Source: Aurantiacibacter poecillastricola
Lineage (GTDB): Bacteria > Pseudomonadota > Alphaproteobacteria > Sphingomonadales > Sphingomonadaceae
Assembly: GCF_030730945.1 (NCBI RefSeq)
Contig: NZ_JAVAMS010000001.1
Location: forward strand, 186,001-250,000
DNA: 64,000 nucleotides
Direction of reading: 5' to 3'
Shown: positions 36,694 through 46,476 of the stretch, in pieces
Layout of the letters: the number at the start of each line of letters is the position of its first letter
Numbering within the stretch: the first letter of the stretch is position 1
Program-made: the position numbers and the translations under genes
The notes under the pieces: model-generated
What the model was told of the DNA's origin: nothing
Database searches by the model: none
Seen by the model: only the letters and a program-made list of their open reading frames with translations

Positions 36694-37431
36694 ATGAGCG
36701 GGGGAGCGGATTCGATTGTGCAGTTCGACAATGTCGGACTGCGTTACGGCACCGATCGCGAGGTGCTGAGCGACATCTCGTTCACGCTCTATCCCGGCAG
36801 TTTCTATTTCCTCACCGGCGCCAGCGGGGCGGGCAAGACCTCCATGTTGCGCCTGCTCTACCTGGCGCAACGTCCCACGCGCGGGGCGATCCGCATGTTC
36901 GGGCACGACCTCATTACCCAGCCACGCAAGGCACTTCCGGAATTCCGGCGGCGCATCGGCACCGTGTTCCAGGACTTCCGCCTCGTTCCCCACCTTTCCG
37001 CTTTCGACAACGTGGCCCTGCCGCTGCGCATCACGGGCATGCGCGAGAGCGAGATCGCAAAGCCGGTGAACGACATGCTGGAATGGGTCGGCCTCGACCA
37101 CCGCGCCCATGCAAGGCCCGCCACGCTTTCGGGCGGAGAGCAGCAGCGCGTGGCCATCGCCCGCGCGGTGATCGCCCGGCCCGAGATCCTGGTGGCGGAC
37201 GAGCCGACCGGCAATGTCGATCCGGAAATGGCCGTGAAGCTGCTGCGGCTGTTCGAAGCGCTGAACAGCCTCGGCACGACGGTGGTGGTGGCGACCCACG
37301 ATGTCCACCTGCTGCGCAAGGTGCCTGACTCCCTCATCATGCGGCTGGACAAGGGCAAGCTCTCCGATCCCACGGGAGCGCTGCGCTATCCCCCCAAGCG
37401 GGAGAATATCGGCCGCGAGGCACGCGTATGA
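36694..37431 (+). CDS. ftsE: Cell division ATP-binding protein FtsE
   Basis: 245-aa ABC ATPase. Walker [11 protein letters not shown]-loop VFQDFRLVP, signature [14 protein letters not shown], Walker [13 protein letters not shown] and H-loop ATHD are intact. With FtsX it forms the divisome complex that activates periplasmic murein hydrolases. The C-terminal about 25 residues are an extension rich in Pro/Arg/Gly. It overlaps ftsX by four bases. The start ATG 36694 lacks a strong ribosome site. Confidence 0.93.
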   Translation: MSGGADSIVQFDNVGLRYGTDREVLSDISFTLYPGSFYFLTGASGAGKTSMLRLLYLAQRPTRGAIRMFGHDLITQPRKALPEFRRRIGTVFQDFRLVPHLSAFDNVALPLRITGMRESEIAKPVNDMLEWVGLDHRAHARPATLSGGEQQRVAIARAVIARPEILVADEPTGNVDPEMAVKLLRLFEALNSLGTTVVVATHDVHLLRKVPDSLIMRLDKGKLSDPTGALRYPPKRENIGREARV

Positions 37432-38345
37432 TGGCCGCGCGTTCCCCCATGCGACGTACCGCCCTTGGCGGATCCGCCTCGCGCATGCTCCCGCAGGCAC
37501 GCATTGCGGGGCCCATGCCCTGGGTGATCGCGATCATGATCGCGCTGACCGTGATGGCGGCAAGCGCCGGGCTGGCGCTCAACAACGTGGCCACCAATGC
37601 CCGCGCGGAAATTTCGGGCGGCATCACGGTTCAGGTGGTGGAAGGCGCCCCCGCTTCACGTGAACGGCAGGTGGAGCGCGCCCTGTCCTTCTTTGCCCAG
37701 CGGGACGATGTCGCTTCCATGCGGCGCGTGCCGGACGAGGAACTGGCAGCGCTTGTCGAACCCTGGCTGGGCGAAGTCGCGAACGAAACCGAAGCCGTGC
37801 CTACACCTGCCCTGATCGATGTGCGCCTCTCCGGCCCCCTTACAGCCGAGCGCCTGCGAGAAATGCGCAGCGAGCTCGTGCGCATGGTCCCTGCAGCACG
37901 GCTCGACGCGCAGGCCGGATGGCTCGCACCGGTGTTCGATGCAATACGCTCGCTGCAATACCTCGCCATGGGCCTCATTGCTCTCCTGGCCCTTACCAGC
38001 GTGGCCGCCGTGTGGCTGGCGGCGCGCAGCGCGCTTGGATCCAACCGCGACACGATCGAGGTGATCCATCATCTTGGCGGAACGGACGGGCAGATTGCCC
38101 GCATCTTCCAGCGTTCGATCGGTATCGACGCGGCGCTGGGCGGCGTTGCGGGCCTTGCCCTGGGGCTTGGCGCGATCTTCGTGCTGGGGCAGCAATTCGC
38201 CGATCTCGGCTCCGGCCTTGTGGGCGGAGGGACGCTGGGCCTGCGCGACTGGCTGGTGATCGGCTTCGTGCCCCTGTTCGGCGTAATCCTCGCCATGCTC
38301 ACTGCGCGCCTTACCGTGATCTCGGCCTTGCGGCGAATGCTATGA
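37428..38345 (+). CDS. ftsX: Cell division protein FtsX
   Basis: 305-aa membrane partner of FtsE. TM1 follows a basic N-terminus (residues about 28-48, VIAIMIALTVMAASAGLAL); a periplasmic domain of about 120 residues; then three C-terminal TM helices with the FtsX-type WLAARSALGSNRDTIEVIHHLGGTDGQIARIFQ cytoplasmic coupling loop. Overlaps ftsE and the next gene by four bases each (ATGA). Confidence 0.9.
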   Translation: MMAARSPMRRTALGGSASRMLPQARIAGPMPWVIAIMIALTVMAASAGLALNNVATNARAEISGGITVQVVEGAPASRERQVERALSFFAQRDDVASMRRVPDEELAALVEPWLGEVANETEAVPTPALIDVRLSGPLTAERLREMRSELVRMVPAARLDAQAGWLAPVFDAIRSLQYLAMGLIALLALTSVAAVWLAARSALGSNRDTIEVIHHLGGTDGQIARIFQRSIGIDAALGGVAGLALGLGAIFVLGQQFADLGSGLVGGGTLGLRDWLVIGFVPLFGVILAMLTARLTVISALRRML

Positions 38346-38872
38346 TCATGCGCCGCATCATCGCCGGGGCCATCGCCGCGTGGGCACTGGGCTTCGTATG
38401 GTTTGCCGTCGCGCTGCCTCAGCCTGCCGAACAGATGCAGACAGACGCCATCGTCGTGCCCACCGGCAGCGGCGGTCGCATCCAGCGCGGACTGGAAATC
38501 CTGCAAACCGGCGCTGCGGAGCAGATGCTGGTAACGGGCGTCGATGTCAGCGTGCAGCCGGACGAGTTCCAGGCCGAGTTCGACGTGCCTACGCGCATCA
38601 TGGATTGCTGTGTCACGCTCGGCTTCTCCGCGCTCGACACGCGGGGAAATGCCCGCGAGACGGCGGAATGGCTGGCGGACCGCAACTACACCTCGCTGCG
38701 CCTTGTCACCGCGGACTGGCACATGCGCCGCGCCTCGCTGGAACTGCAGGACCAGTTGCCGGACGATATCGACGTGCTGACCGACGCCGTGCATTCCGAG
38801 CCCAGCTTTGGCACATTGTTCATCGAGTATCACAAGTTCATCGCCGTCTGGGCGCAGCAGGTCCTGGGATGA
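38342..38872 (+). CDS. DUF218/YdcF-SanA-family membrane-anchored protein
   Basis: 176-aa protein with one N-terminal TM helix (residues 5-25) and a DUF218 domain: QTDAIVVPTGSGGRIQRGLEIL, MLVTGVDVSV, NARETAEWLADRNYTSLRLVTADWHMRRA. The family (YdcF, SanA, ElyC) is tied to envelope and peptidoglycan precursor integrity, though the reaction is unclear. Overlaps ftsX and the acyltransferase gene (ATGA on both sides), which supports an envelope or division role. Confidence 0.85.
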   Translation: MIMRRIIAGAIAAWALGFVWFAVALPQPAEQMQTDAIVVPTGSGGRIQRGLEILQTGAAEQMLVTGVDVSVQPDEFQAEFDVPTRIMDCCVTLGFSALDTRGNARETAEWLADRNYTSLRLVTADWHMRRASLELQDQLPDDIDVLTDAVHSEPSFGTLFIEYHKFIAVWAQQVLG

Positions 38873-39588
38873 TCTATCTACGCAACATTGCCTTCTATCT
38901 CACCTTCTACGGAGGCTCGATAGTGCTGGTGATCGCCGCCGTGATCGCTGCCTACATCGCGCCATCGAAGGTGCGCGGGATCTGCGAGGCTTGGTCGGGC
39001 CTGCATAACTGGGCATGCCGCAAGCTGCTGGGCCTCAACATAGTCGAAACCGGCGAGCGGCCCGACTTCCAGGCTTTCTACGCGGTGAAGCATGAGAGCT
39101 TTTTCGAGGCCATCAACGTGCCATACGGCTTCGACCGGCCGGCCCTGTTCGCCAAGCAGGAGCTCTTCGCGATCCCCGGCTGGGGCCTTGCCGCACGGCT
39201 GTTCGGCGCCATCCCGGTCAAGCGCGAGGAGGGAGCCAGGGCGCTGCGAACGATGATCAAGGATGCCCGGCCCTTCGTCGATGCCGGACGGCCCATCGTG
39301 ATCTTCCCCGAGGGCACGCGCGTGCCGCATGGTGAGCGCCCGCCGCTGGGCGCAGGCTTCGCCGCGCTCTACAAGCTGCTCGGCCTGCCGGTGGTGCCAG
39401 TAGCGGTGGACAGCGGGCCGCTCTACCAGCGGACGTGGAAGCCACGCGGTACGATCACCATGCATTTCGGCGAGCCGATCGAGGCCGGCCTCCCGCGCAA
39501 GGAGATCGAGGCGCGCGTCCATGCCGCAATAAACGCGCTGAACGACCATCGCGGGGTCGAACGCATGCCGCCCAGCCCCATCGCCTAG
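38869..39588 (+). CDS. 1-acyl-sn-glycerol-3-phosphate acyltransferase (PlsC-like)
   Basis: 239-aa membrane acyltransferase. One N-terminal TM helix, then the block I motif as KHESFFEA (HX4E in place of the canonical HX4D), block II GAIPVKREEGARAL, block III FPEGTR and block IV LPVVPVAVDSG. PlsC makes phosphatidic acid in membrane lipid synthesis. The block I Glu variant is found in many alphaproteobacterial members from memory, so activity is probably kept. Last gene of the ftsE-ftsX-DUF218-plsC overlap chain; it ends convergently, overlapping the next gene's stop by four bases. Confidence 0.87.
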   Translation: MIYLRNIAFYLTFYGGSIVLVIAAVIAAYIAPSKVRGICEAWSGLHNWACRKLLGLNIVETGERPDFQAFYAVKHESFFEAINVPYGFDRPALFAKQELFAIPGWGLAARLFGAIPVKREEGARALRTMIKDARPFVDAGRPIVIFPEGTRVPHGERPPLGAGFAALYKLLGLPVVPVAVDSGPLYQRTWKPRGTITMHFGEPIEAGLPRKEIEARVHAAINALNDHRGVERMPPSPIA

Positions 39589-40316
39589 CGCTCGATCTCC
39601 GCGATTATCGCCTCCAGCCAGAGGCGAGCATCAGCGCGCCCTTCGATATTCGCGACGAATTCCTGCCCGCGTGCTACGCTCTGCAAGCGTCCATCATCGT
39701 GCCAGCGATCCTCGCGGTGGTGGTAGGTTAGTCCCGTTTCTCGGAGCCAGACGGGCACCTGCCACAAGCTCGGCGGGCCTTCCGCTACGGTAAGGCGCAG
39801 CGCTTCGCTCGCACAATTCGCGGTTCGTCCGACGCCCAGATACACGGTATCGTTCGCCGCGTGCAGGCCGATGGCGTGGGGAACGCCCAGCGCGGCAAGC
39901 TCGGCAATGCGCCCCGACGGAGCATCGGCCAGCGCGAGAACCTCCTCCACGCGCAGATAGCCGAAGATACGGTGATGCGGCCTTGCGCCCTCCTCCCTGA
40001 ACAGGCCGAAGAACACGAAGACGTCACCGACCCCGACGCCCTGCCGTTTTAGATGCGTCTGCGCCGCGCCGCACTGGCCAAGGATCGCGCGGCCATCGGC
40101 AAGGAACATCGGGTCATGGTGGCACAGGTCGCCTGCCGCCAGCTTTCCGCGACTCGCCATGGCGACATCCTCGCCTAGGCCCAGGTCCGCAAAGCGAGTC
40201 GACGATAGCTCTCCGCTGGCCGGGATGGGCAGGCTGATCGGACGACCATCGCGGATCGGCGATGGGCCGCCACCGGCAGAAGTGTCGAAACCTTTGCGGC
40301 TAAAGACCATTCTCAT
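39585..40316 (-). CDS. Nmad3-like (nucleotide-modification-associated) protein
   Basis: 243-aa protein starting RMVFSRKGFDTSAGGGPSPIRDGRPISLPIP, which resembles the Nmad3 domain described in DNA-modification and phage contexts; the assignment is from memory of that N-terminal pattern. Other conserved-looking parts are CHHDPMF, GDVFVFFGLFRE and HHRIFGYLRVEEV. The biochemical activity of Nmad3 is not established. It is convergent with plsC and divergent from putA across 73 bp. No modification or restriction genes are visible nearby, so its role here is open. Confidence 0.55.
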   Translation of the reverse strand: MRMVFSRKGFDTSAGGGPSPIRDGRPISLPIPASGELSSTRFADLGLGEDVAMASRGKLAAGDLCHHDPMFLADGRAILGQCGAAQTHLKRQGVGVGDVFVFFGLFREEGARPHHRIFGYLRVEEVLALADAPSGRIAELAALGVPHAIGLHAANDTVYLGVGRTANCASEALRLTVAEGPPSLWQVPVWLRETGLTYHHREDRWHDDGRLQSVARGQEFVANIEGRADARLWLEAIIAEIER

Positions 40317-40389
40317 GAGTCACGCCCTAGCCGCTGAGGCCCAATCGCCCCACCCCCGACTTCGCTTGATTACTTGGGAAACCGTGTCC

Positions 40390-43300
40390 ATGTCCTACCC
40401 GATGCCCCTAGATAGAACCGCGCTCAGAAACGCATACCGCCAGGATGAGGACGCCTGCATCGCACAGCGAATGGAGCAAGCCTCCGACGTTACGCGGCTG
40501 CATGAGAAGTCCGCCGATCTCGCTTCCAAGCTGATCCTGGATGCGCGAAAACGCGAGAGTAGCGGGCTCGACGCATTCCTGCACAGTTACGGCCTCAACA
40601 CCGATGAAGGCATCGCCCTCATGTGCCTTGCCGAGGCGCTGCTGCGCGTGCCGGACGAACAGACGCGCGACGCTCTGATTCGCGACAAGATCTCCACGCA
40701 GGACTGGGCCGAGCATATCGGCGAGAGCGGTAGCGTGTTCGTGAATGCGGCGACATTCTCGTTGATGCTGACGGGCGAAGTGCTGCGCGGCGGCAAGAGC
40801 CAGGAAAAGGGCCTCGCCAACGCGCTGCGGCGCGCAACGGGCCGCATGGGCGAGCCTGTCATTCGCAACGCCACCGGGCAGGCCATGCGCATCATCGGCG
40901 GCCAGTTCGTCTATGCCCGCACCATCGAGGAAGCGATGGGCCGCGCGAAGCCGGAAAAGAAGAAAGGCCTCACCCACAGCTTCGACATGCTTGGCGAAGC
41001 GGCGATGACCTATGACGACGCCGAACGCTACGCCCAGGCCTACTGGGACGCGATCGAGCGTTTGGCCGAGGAGCCGGGCGACGTGCACACCGGCCCAGGC
41101 ATTTCGGTAAAGCTGTCCGCGCTCTATCCGAAATACGATTTTTTCCACGCCGAGGCGGCCCGCAAGGCCATCGTGCCCATCGTGCGCGAGCTTGCGATCA
41201 AGGCGCGCGAGGCGAACATCCATTTCACCATCGACGCCGAGGAAGCCGAACGCCTCGAACTCAGCCTCGACATCATCGAAGACCTGATGGCCGATGACGA
41301 GCTGTTCGACGACGGGACCGAGGAGGGGTGGACCGGCTTCGGCCTCGCCATCCAGGCTTACCAGAAGCGCGGCCTGCCGCTGTGCAAGTGGATTGCCAAG
41401 CTTGCTCGCCGCCACGAACGCAAGCTGTTCGTGCGGCTGGTGAAAGGCGCCTACTGGGATGCCGAGATCAAGCTCAGCCAAGTTGGCGGGTACAAGGATT
41501 TCCCGGTCTTCACCCGCAAGATCGCCACGGACGTGTCCTTCCTGGCCTGCGCGGTCGAGCTGCTGAAGGCGGACGACGCGATCTACCCGGCCTTTGCCAC
41601 CCACAACGCCTACACCATCGGCGCGATCAAGGCGCTGGCGGGCGATACGCCGTTCGAGTTCCAGCGCCTCCACGGCATGGGTGAGGACATTTACGGCGCG
41701 CTCTGGCGTGAAGAAGGCGAGAACAGGACGCCTGTGCGCATCTATGCGCCGGTTGGCGGACACAAGGAACTGCTCGCCTATCTTGTACGCCGCCTGCTGG
41801 AGAACGGAGCGAACTCCTCCTTCGTCAACCGCATGGCAGATGCCGACGTGCCGGTGGAGGAGCTGACCACCAACCCCATCGAGGATATGTCGCGGTTTCA
41901 GCCCTATCGCAATCCAGCGATACCGCTGCCCATCGACATCTACCCCAATCGCCGCAACTCCAAGGGCGTCGATCTCGCCCATCCGCCCGAATACGAGGAA
42001 CTGCGCGAGCAGCTTGCCTACTGGCGGCAGGATCATCCTGTCGCGCGCCCCACTCTCATGGCGGAGCTGGGCGGCGAGAAGATCGAGGTGCACGCTCCGC
42101 AGTCGGGCAAGGTCGTCGGCCATCAGATCATGGCAACCGAGCGCGATCTCGATCTCGCCATGTCGCGCGCCGTCGCCGCGCAGCCCATGTGGGATGCCCT
42201 GGGTGGACAGAAGCGCGCCGACCTGCTGATCAAGGCTTCGGATCTGCTCGAAGAGAACATGGCCCGCTTCATGGACCTGTGCCGCCGCGAGGCGGGCAAG
42301 ACCATGATGGACGGCGTGCTGGAAGTGCGCGAAGCTGTGGACTTCCTGCGCTATTACGCGTGTGAGGCGCGCATGTTGTTCGGCGCTCCGCAGCCCTTGC
42401 CCGGACCCACCGGCGAGCAGAACCTGCTGCGCCTGCACGGGCGCGGCGTGTTCGCCACGATCAGCCCGTGGAACTTCCCGCTGGCGATCTTCATGGGCCC
42501 GGCCGCCGCCGCTCTGGCCGCGGGCAACACGGTGCTGGCCAAGCCCGCCGAGCAGACGCCGCTGATTGCCGCGCTCGCCATCGATCTGTGCCACGAGGCG
42601 GGCATTCCCAAGGATGTCCTCCAGCTGGTGCCGGGCGACGGCAAGATCGGCGCCATGCTGACCTCGGACGAACGCATCACGGGCGTCGCTTTCACCGGCT
42701 CCACCGCGACCGCCCATGCCATCAACCGCTCGCTCGCCGCGCGCGAGGGGGCCATCGGCACGCTGATCGCGGAAACCGGCGGCATGAATGCGATGATCGT
42801 CGATTCGAGCGCCCTGCCCGAGCAGGTGACCCGCGATGTCGTCGCTTCCGCATTCCAGAGCGCGGGGCAGCGCTGTTCGGCCCTGCGCGTGCTTTACCTG
42901 CAGGAAGATGTCGCGGACGAGATGCTGGAGATGATCAAGGGCGCGTTCAAGGCGCAGGTGATCGGCGATCCTGCCAATCTCAGCACGGATATCGGCCCGG
43001 TGATCGACGCCGAATCGCACAAGAAACTGCTGGCACATGTCGATGAGATGATCGAGGCGGGCTTCCCCGTCTGGCGGCGCTCGCTCCCCACCGACTGCGA
43101 GCACGGCAATTTCTTCTCGCCCACCATCGTCGAGATCGGCTCGATCCTCGACCTGGACGAGGAGCAGTTCGGCCCGATCCTGCATGTCTGCCGCTATCCG
43201 GCGGGCAGCATGGGCAAGGTACTGGATGACATCAACTCGACCGGCTACGGCCTCACGCTCGGCCTCCACAGCCGCATCGACGAAACGCGGCACTTCGTGG

Positions 43301-43509
43301 AAGCGCGCGCGAAGGTCGGCAATTTCTACGTCAACCGCAACCAGATCGGCGCGGTGGTCGGCAGCCAGCCGTTCGGCGGTGAGGGCCTTTCCGGCACCGG
43401 ACCCAAGGCAGGCGGCCCGCATTACGTGACGCGGTTCGCCACCGAGCGGGTCACGACCATCGACACGACGGCGGCGGGCGGCAATGCAAGCCTGTTGGCT
43501 GGCGGTTAG
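40390..43509 (+). CDS. putA: Bifunctional proline dehydrogenase / P5C dehydrogenase
   Basis: 1039-aa enzyme oxidising proline to glutamate in two steps. The FAD proline dehydrogenase barrel runs from about residue 100 to 480 with GPGISVKLSALYPKY, RLVKGAYWD and YAPVGGHKELLAYLVRRLLENGAN. The P5C dehydrogenase follows with SPWNFPLAIFMG, FTGSTATA, AETGGMNAMI and the catalytic Cys in SAGQRCSALRV. The N-terminus has no ribbon-helix-helix DNA-binding domain, so it should not autoregulate as E. coli PutA does. ATG 40390 is preferred over an ORF extension that overlaps the divergent gene; a weak ribosome site precedes it. Confidence 0.94.
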   Translation: MSYPMPLDRTALRNAYRQDEDACIAQRMEQASDVTRLHEKSADLASKLILDARKRESSGLDAFLHSYGLNTDEGIALMCLAEALLRVPDEQTRDALIRDKISTQDWAEHIGESGSVFVNAATFSLMLTGEVLRGGKSQEKGLANALRRATGRMGEPVIRNATGQAMRIIGGQFVYARTIEEAMGRAKPEKKKGLTHSFDMLGEAAMTYDDAERYAQAYWDAIERLAEEPGDVHTGPGISVKLSALYPKYDFFHAEAARKAIVPIVRELAIKAREANIHFTIDAEEAERLELSLDIIEDLMADDELFDDGTEEGWTGFGLAIQAYQKRGLPLCKWIAKLARRHERKLFVRLVKGAYWDAEIKLSQVGGYKDFPVFTRKIATDVSFLACAVELLKADDAIYPAFATHNAYTIGAIKALAGDTPFEFQRLHGMGEDIYGALWREEGENRTPVRIYAPVGGHKELLAYLVRRLLENGANSSFVNRMADADVPVEELTTNPIEDMSRFQPYRNPAIPLPIDIYPNRRNSKGVDLAHPPEYEELREQLAYWRQDHPVARPTLMAELGGEKIEVHAPQSGKVVGHQIMATERDLDLAMSRAVAAQPMWDALGGQKRADLLIKASDLLEENMARFMDLCRREAGKTMMDGVLEVREAVDFLRYYACEARMLFGAPQPLPGPTGEQNLLRLHGRGVFATISPWNFPLAIFMGPAAAALAAGNTVLAKPAEQTPLIAALAIDLCHEAGIPKDVLQLVPGDGKIGAMLTSDERITGVAFTGSTATAHAINRSLAAREGAIGTLIAETGGMNAMIVDSSALPEQVTRDVVASAFQSAGQRCSALRVLYLQEDVADEMLEMIKGAFKAQVIGDPANLSTDIGPVIDAESHKKLLAHVDEMIEAGFPVWRRSLPTDCEHGNFFSPTIVEIGSILDLDEEQFGPILHVCRYPAGSMGKVLDDINSTGYGLTLGLHSRIDETRHFVEARAKVGNFYVNRNQIGAVVGSQPFGGEGLSGTGPKAGGPHYVTRFATERVTTIDTTAAGGNASLLAGG

Positions 43510-43531
43510 GCAAAGCAAAGCGCCGCACTGA

Positions 43532-44092
43532 ATGTTCGCTCTGGTTTTCCTGGCGGTGGGCTTGGCCATGGATGCTGTCGCCGTGGCCCTTGTTCGCGGG
43601 GCGACCGGCGAACATCGGCCGGCGCGGGCATTGGAAGTCGCCGCGTTCTTCGGCGTCGCCCAAGGGGTCATGCCGCTGATCGGATGGGCGATCGGCGTCA
43701 CCCTTGCCGGGGTGATCGCCGCTTTCGATCACTGGATCGCCTTCGCATTGCTCGGCTTCCTCGGCCTGCGCATGTTGCACGAGGCCTTTACCGGGGATGA
43801 CGAAGCGGCGGTGCCGCCCCACACGCGCAGAACCTATTACGCCGGACTGGCGGTAGCGGCCATCGCAACCAGCATCGATGCCGCGGCAGCCGGGATCACC
43901 CTGCCCCTGCTAGGGCAACCGCTGGGCCTGTCCTGCCTGATTATCGGGGCGACGACCGCGGCCCTGTGCCTGCCGGCCTACTGGCTCGGCACCCGAGCCT
44001 CGCCAGACACCGGCAAGGCTGCGGAAGTGCTTGGCGGCCTCGTCCTGATCGGACTTGGCATCAAGATCCTCGTCGAGCACCTGGGCGCGTGA
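43532..44092 (+). CDS. MntP-like manganese efflux pump
   Basis: 186-aa protein with six TM helices in two repeats, each bearing the acidic motif of MntP: VGLAMDAVAVAL in the first and IATSIDAAAAGI in the second, plus GVAQGVMPLIGW. MntP exports Mn2+ from the cytosol. Starts 22 bp after putA with no room for its own leader or riboswitch, so it is probably cotranscribed with putA. The family assignment is strong; the metal is inferred from the family. Confidence 0.85.
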   Translation: MFALVFLAVGLAMDAVAVALVRGATGEHRPARALEVAAFFGVAQGVMPLIGWAIGVTLAGVIAAFDHWIAFALLGFLGLRMLHEAFTGDDEAAVPPHTRRTYYAGLAVAAIATSIDAAAAGITLPLLGQPLGLSCLIIGATTAALCLPAYWLGTRASPDTGKAAEVLGGLVLIGLGIKILVEHLGA

Positions 44093-44122
44093 CCGGCTAA
44101 CGGTGCTCGGAACGTCAGGGGA

Positions 44123-45706
44123 TCACCCCTCGGTCCCGATGGTCGTTCCCGGAACATGGGGTTCGATACCGGCGGTTTCCGGCTCGTGCACTTCGACCCT
44201 GCCCATGCCGAGATGGCTCTTGCGGTAGCCATAGGCCGCATAGATGACGAGGCCGATACCGCCCCAAACCGGCAGCACGAGCATCGCCTCCGTGGGCAAA
44301 TTCAGGAACAGGAACAGCGTGCCCGCCATCGTGGCCGGGCCAACGAACCACAGGGCCGGGGTGCGGAAGGAGCGCTTGCGCGTCGGCTCCGCCCGCCTCA
44401 GCAGCATCACGGCCAGCGCCACCATGAAAAACGCATAGAGCGTGCCTGCATTCGCGATGTCGGCAAGCTGTCCCACCGGCAGGAAGGCCGCGGCAAAAGC
44501 CACGACCGCGCCGGTGATCGCGGTGACGATATGCGGCGTCTTCCAGCGCGGATGAATGCGCGAAAGCCCCTCGGGCAGCAATCCGTCGCGGCTCATGACG
44601 AAGAAGATCCGGGTCTGCGCGAAAAGCAGGATAAGGATCACCGAAGGCAGGGCGACGAAGGCCGCTATGCCCAGCAGGTTGCCGATGCCGGAATAGCCGA
44701 TCTCTCGCAGCACGTGTGCCAGTGCCTCGTCGGAACACACCAGGCGGTCGGCAAATTCGGGAAGGGCGCATTGCCGCGCCAGTTCCGCCGAGCCTGCCGG
44801 GAAGGGAATGCCGTCCGGTCCGGCAATAGGCTGGCCGCCGATGGTTCCGATCGCGCCTGCCGCCACCAGGATGTAGAACAGGGTGCAGAACGCCAGGCTG
44901 CCGACCAGGCCGATAGGCACGTTGCGCTGCGGATCGCGGGTTTCCTCGGCTGCGGTCGAGACCGCGTCGAAACCCACATAGGCGAAGAAGATCGTCGCCG
45001 CCGCACCGACCGATCCAAGCCCTGTTCCAAAGCCGCCGAACACGCCTGCGGGCAGCAGGGGATTGAACCTGTCGAGTTCCACCTGTGGCAATGTAAGCGC
45101 GATGAAGATCGTCAGCGCGGCTACCTTGATCGTGACGAGTACGGCATTGACCCGCGCGCTCTCGTTGGTGCCGATCATCAGCAGCCACGTGACGAGCAAG
45201 GCGATGACGACCGCCGGCAGGTTGATCAGCCCACCTTCGATGCCGCCCAGGGCAAGAGGCCCCCCGGCGAGCCATCGGGGAAGCTCCAACCCGAGGAATT
45301 CATTGAGGATCGTACCGCTGAAATAGCCCGACCAGCCAACCGACACGGCGCTGGCCGCGACGGCGTATTCCAGCACCAGCGCCCAGCCGACGGTCCAGGC
45401 GAGCAATTCGCCCATTACCGAGTAGGTGTAGGTATAGGCCGAACCCGCCACCGGGATCATCGCCGCAATCTCGGCATAGCACAGCGCGGCGACGACGCAG
45501 ATCGCGCCTGCTATGAGAAAGGCCAGCATCAGGCCCGGTCCGGCCTTCTGCGCACCCGCTGCCGTCAGGACGAAGATGCCCGTACCGATGATGCAGCCGA
45601 TGCCGAAAAGGGTGAGTTGCAAGGCCCCGAGGGAGCGGTGCAGGGACTTCTTTTCCGCCGTCGCGAGGATCGCATCGAGCGGTTTGACACGCCAGTTCAA
45701 CGCCAT
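44123..45706 (-). CDS. APC-superfamily amino acid permease (cationic amino acid transporter type)
   Basis: 527-aa transporter with 12 or more TM helices. TM1 has GIGCIIGTGIFVLTA, then AGPGLMLAFLIAG, CYAEIAAMIPVAGSAYTYTY in TM2-3 and FFAYVGFDAVSTAAEETRDPQRN in TM6-7, the CAT-family signature. It takes up amino acids; specificity is not evident. I give ATG 45706 (MALNWRVK), matching family N-termini; an ATG at 45736 and a longer frame from 45775 are alternatives. It is convergent with mntP and divergent from dcd over about 180 bp. Confidence 0.87.
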   Translation of the reverse strand: MALNWRVKPLDAILATAEKKSLHRSLGALQLTLFGIGCIIGTGIFVLTAAGAQKAGPGLMLAFLIAGAICVVAALCYAEIAAMIPVAGSAYTYTYSVMGELLAWTVGWALVLEYAVAASAVSVGWSGYFSGTILNEFLGLELPRWLAGGPLALGGIEGGLINLPAVVIALLVTWLLMIGTNESARVNAVLVTIKVAALTIFIALTLPQVELDRFNPLLPAGVFGGFGTGLGSVGAAATIFFAYVGFDAVSTAAEETRDPQRNVPIGLVGSLAFCTLFYILVAAGAIGTIGGQPIAGPDGIPFPAGSAELARQCALPEFADRLVCSDEALAHVLREIGYSGIGNLLGIAAFVALPSVILILLFAQTRIFFVMSRDGLLPEGLSRIHPRWKTPHIVTAITGAVVAFAAAFLPVGQLADIANAGTLYAFFMVALAVMLLRRAEPTRKRSFRTPALWFVGPATMAGTLFLFLNLPTEAMLVLPVWGGIGLVIYAAYGYRKSHLGMGRVEVHEPETAGIEPHVPGTTIGTEG

Positions 45707-45889
45707 GGGCGGAAACTTTCGCAAAGGCAAAGGCATGATTGCTTTGCTCTGATTCGCCGCTGCTCCCGAACGCAAGATTCGTCAAGTCGTTTCAACACTT
45801 GGCAGGATCTTCGCCCAAGGTGTGACCGGGAAAGGGGATAACTCCGGCCCGCGCTTGCTCCATGTCGCCACTTCGGGAATCCCTCCTGA

Positions 45890-46444
45890 ATGGCAATTCT
45901 TTCCGACAAATGGATTCGCGAGCAAGCCCGCGCGCATGGCATGATCGAGCCGTTCGTGGAGGGTCAGAAGCGCGACGGGTGCATCTCCTACGGCCTCTCC
46001 AGCTTCGGTTACGATGCGCGGGTGGCGGACGATTTCAAGATCTTCACCAATGTGAACTCCGCCGTGGTCGATCCCAAGGATTTCGATGGTGACAGCCTGG
46101 TGGACCGCAAGACCGATGTCTGCATTATCCCGCCCAACTCCTTCGCCCTCGCCCGTACCGTGGAATACTTCCGCATCCCGGAAGACGTGCTGGTGATCTG
46201 CCTTGGCAAGAGCACCTATGCGCGCTGCGGGATCATCGTGAACGTCACTCCGCTGGAGCCCGGCTGGGAAGGCCACGTCACGCTGGAGTTTTCCAACACC
46301 ACGCCGCTGCCTGCAAAGATCTACGCCAATGAAGGCGCGTGCCAGTTCCTCTTCCTGCAGGGCAATGAGCGACCCGAAGTCACCTATGCCGACCGGGCGG
46401 GCAAATATATGGGCCAGCGCGGCGTGACCTTGCCGAGGTTGTGA
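45890..46444 (+). CDS. dcd: dCTP deaminase
   Basis: 184-aa trimeric enzyme converting dCTP to dUTP for thymidylate synthesis. MAILSDKWI opens the protein; [53 protein letters not shown] (in parts) and [11 protein letters not shown] contain the nucleotide-site and catalytic Glu residues of the family. The typical C-terminus [13 protein letters not shown] is complete. No close operon partner; the SnoaL gene follows 32 bp later. Confidence 0.94.
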   Translation: MAILSDKWIREQARAHGMIEPFVEGQKRDGCISYGLSSFGYDARVADDFKIFTNVNSAVVDPKDFDGDSLVDRKTDVCIIPPNSFALARTVEYFRIPEDVLVICLGKSTYARCGIIVNVTPLEPGWEGHVTLEFSNTTPLPAKIYANEGACQFLFLQGNERPEVTYADRAGKYMGQRGVTLPRL

Positions 46445-46476
46445 AGTAATCCTCTTCCGAAAAGGGGAGGATACCG

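Noticed and set aside
40408..43701. 1097-codon open frame on the minus strand across putA
   Set aside because: Antisense to the well-supported putA frame; composition is Arg/His-rich shadow coding.
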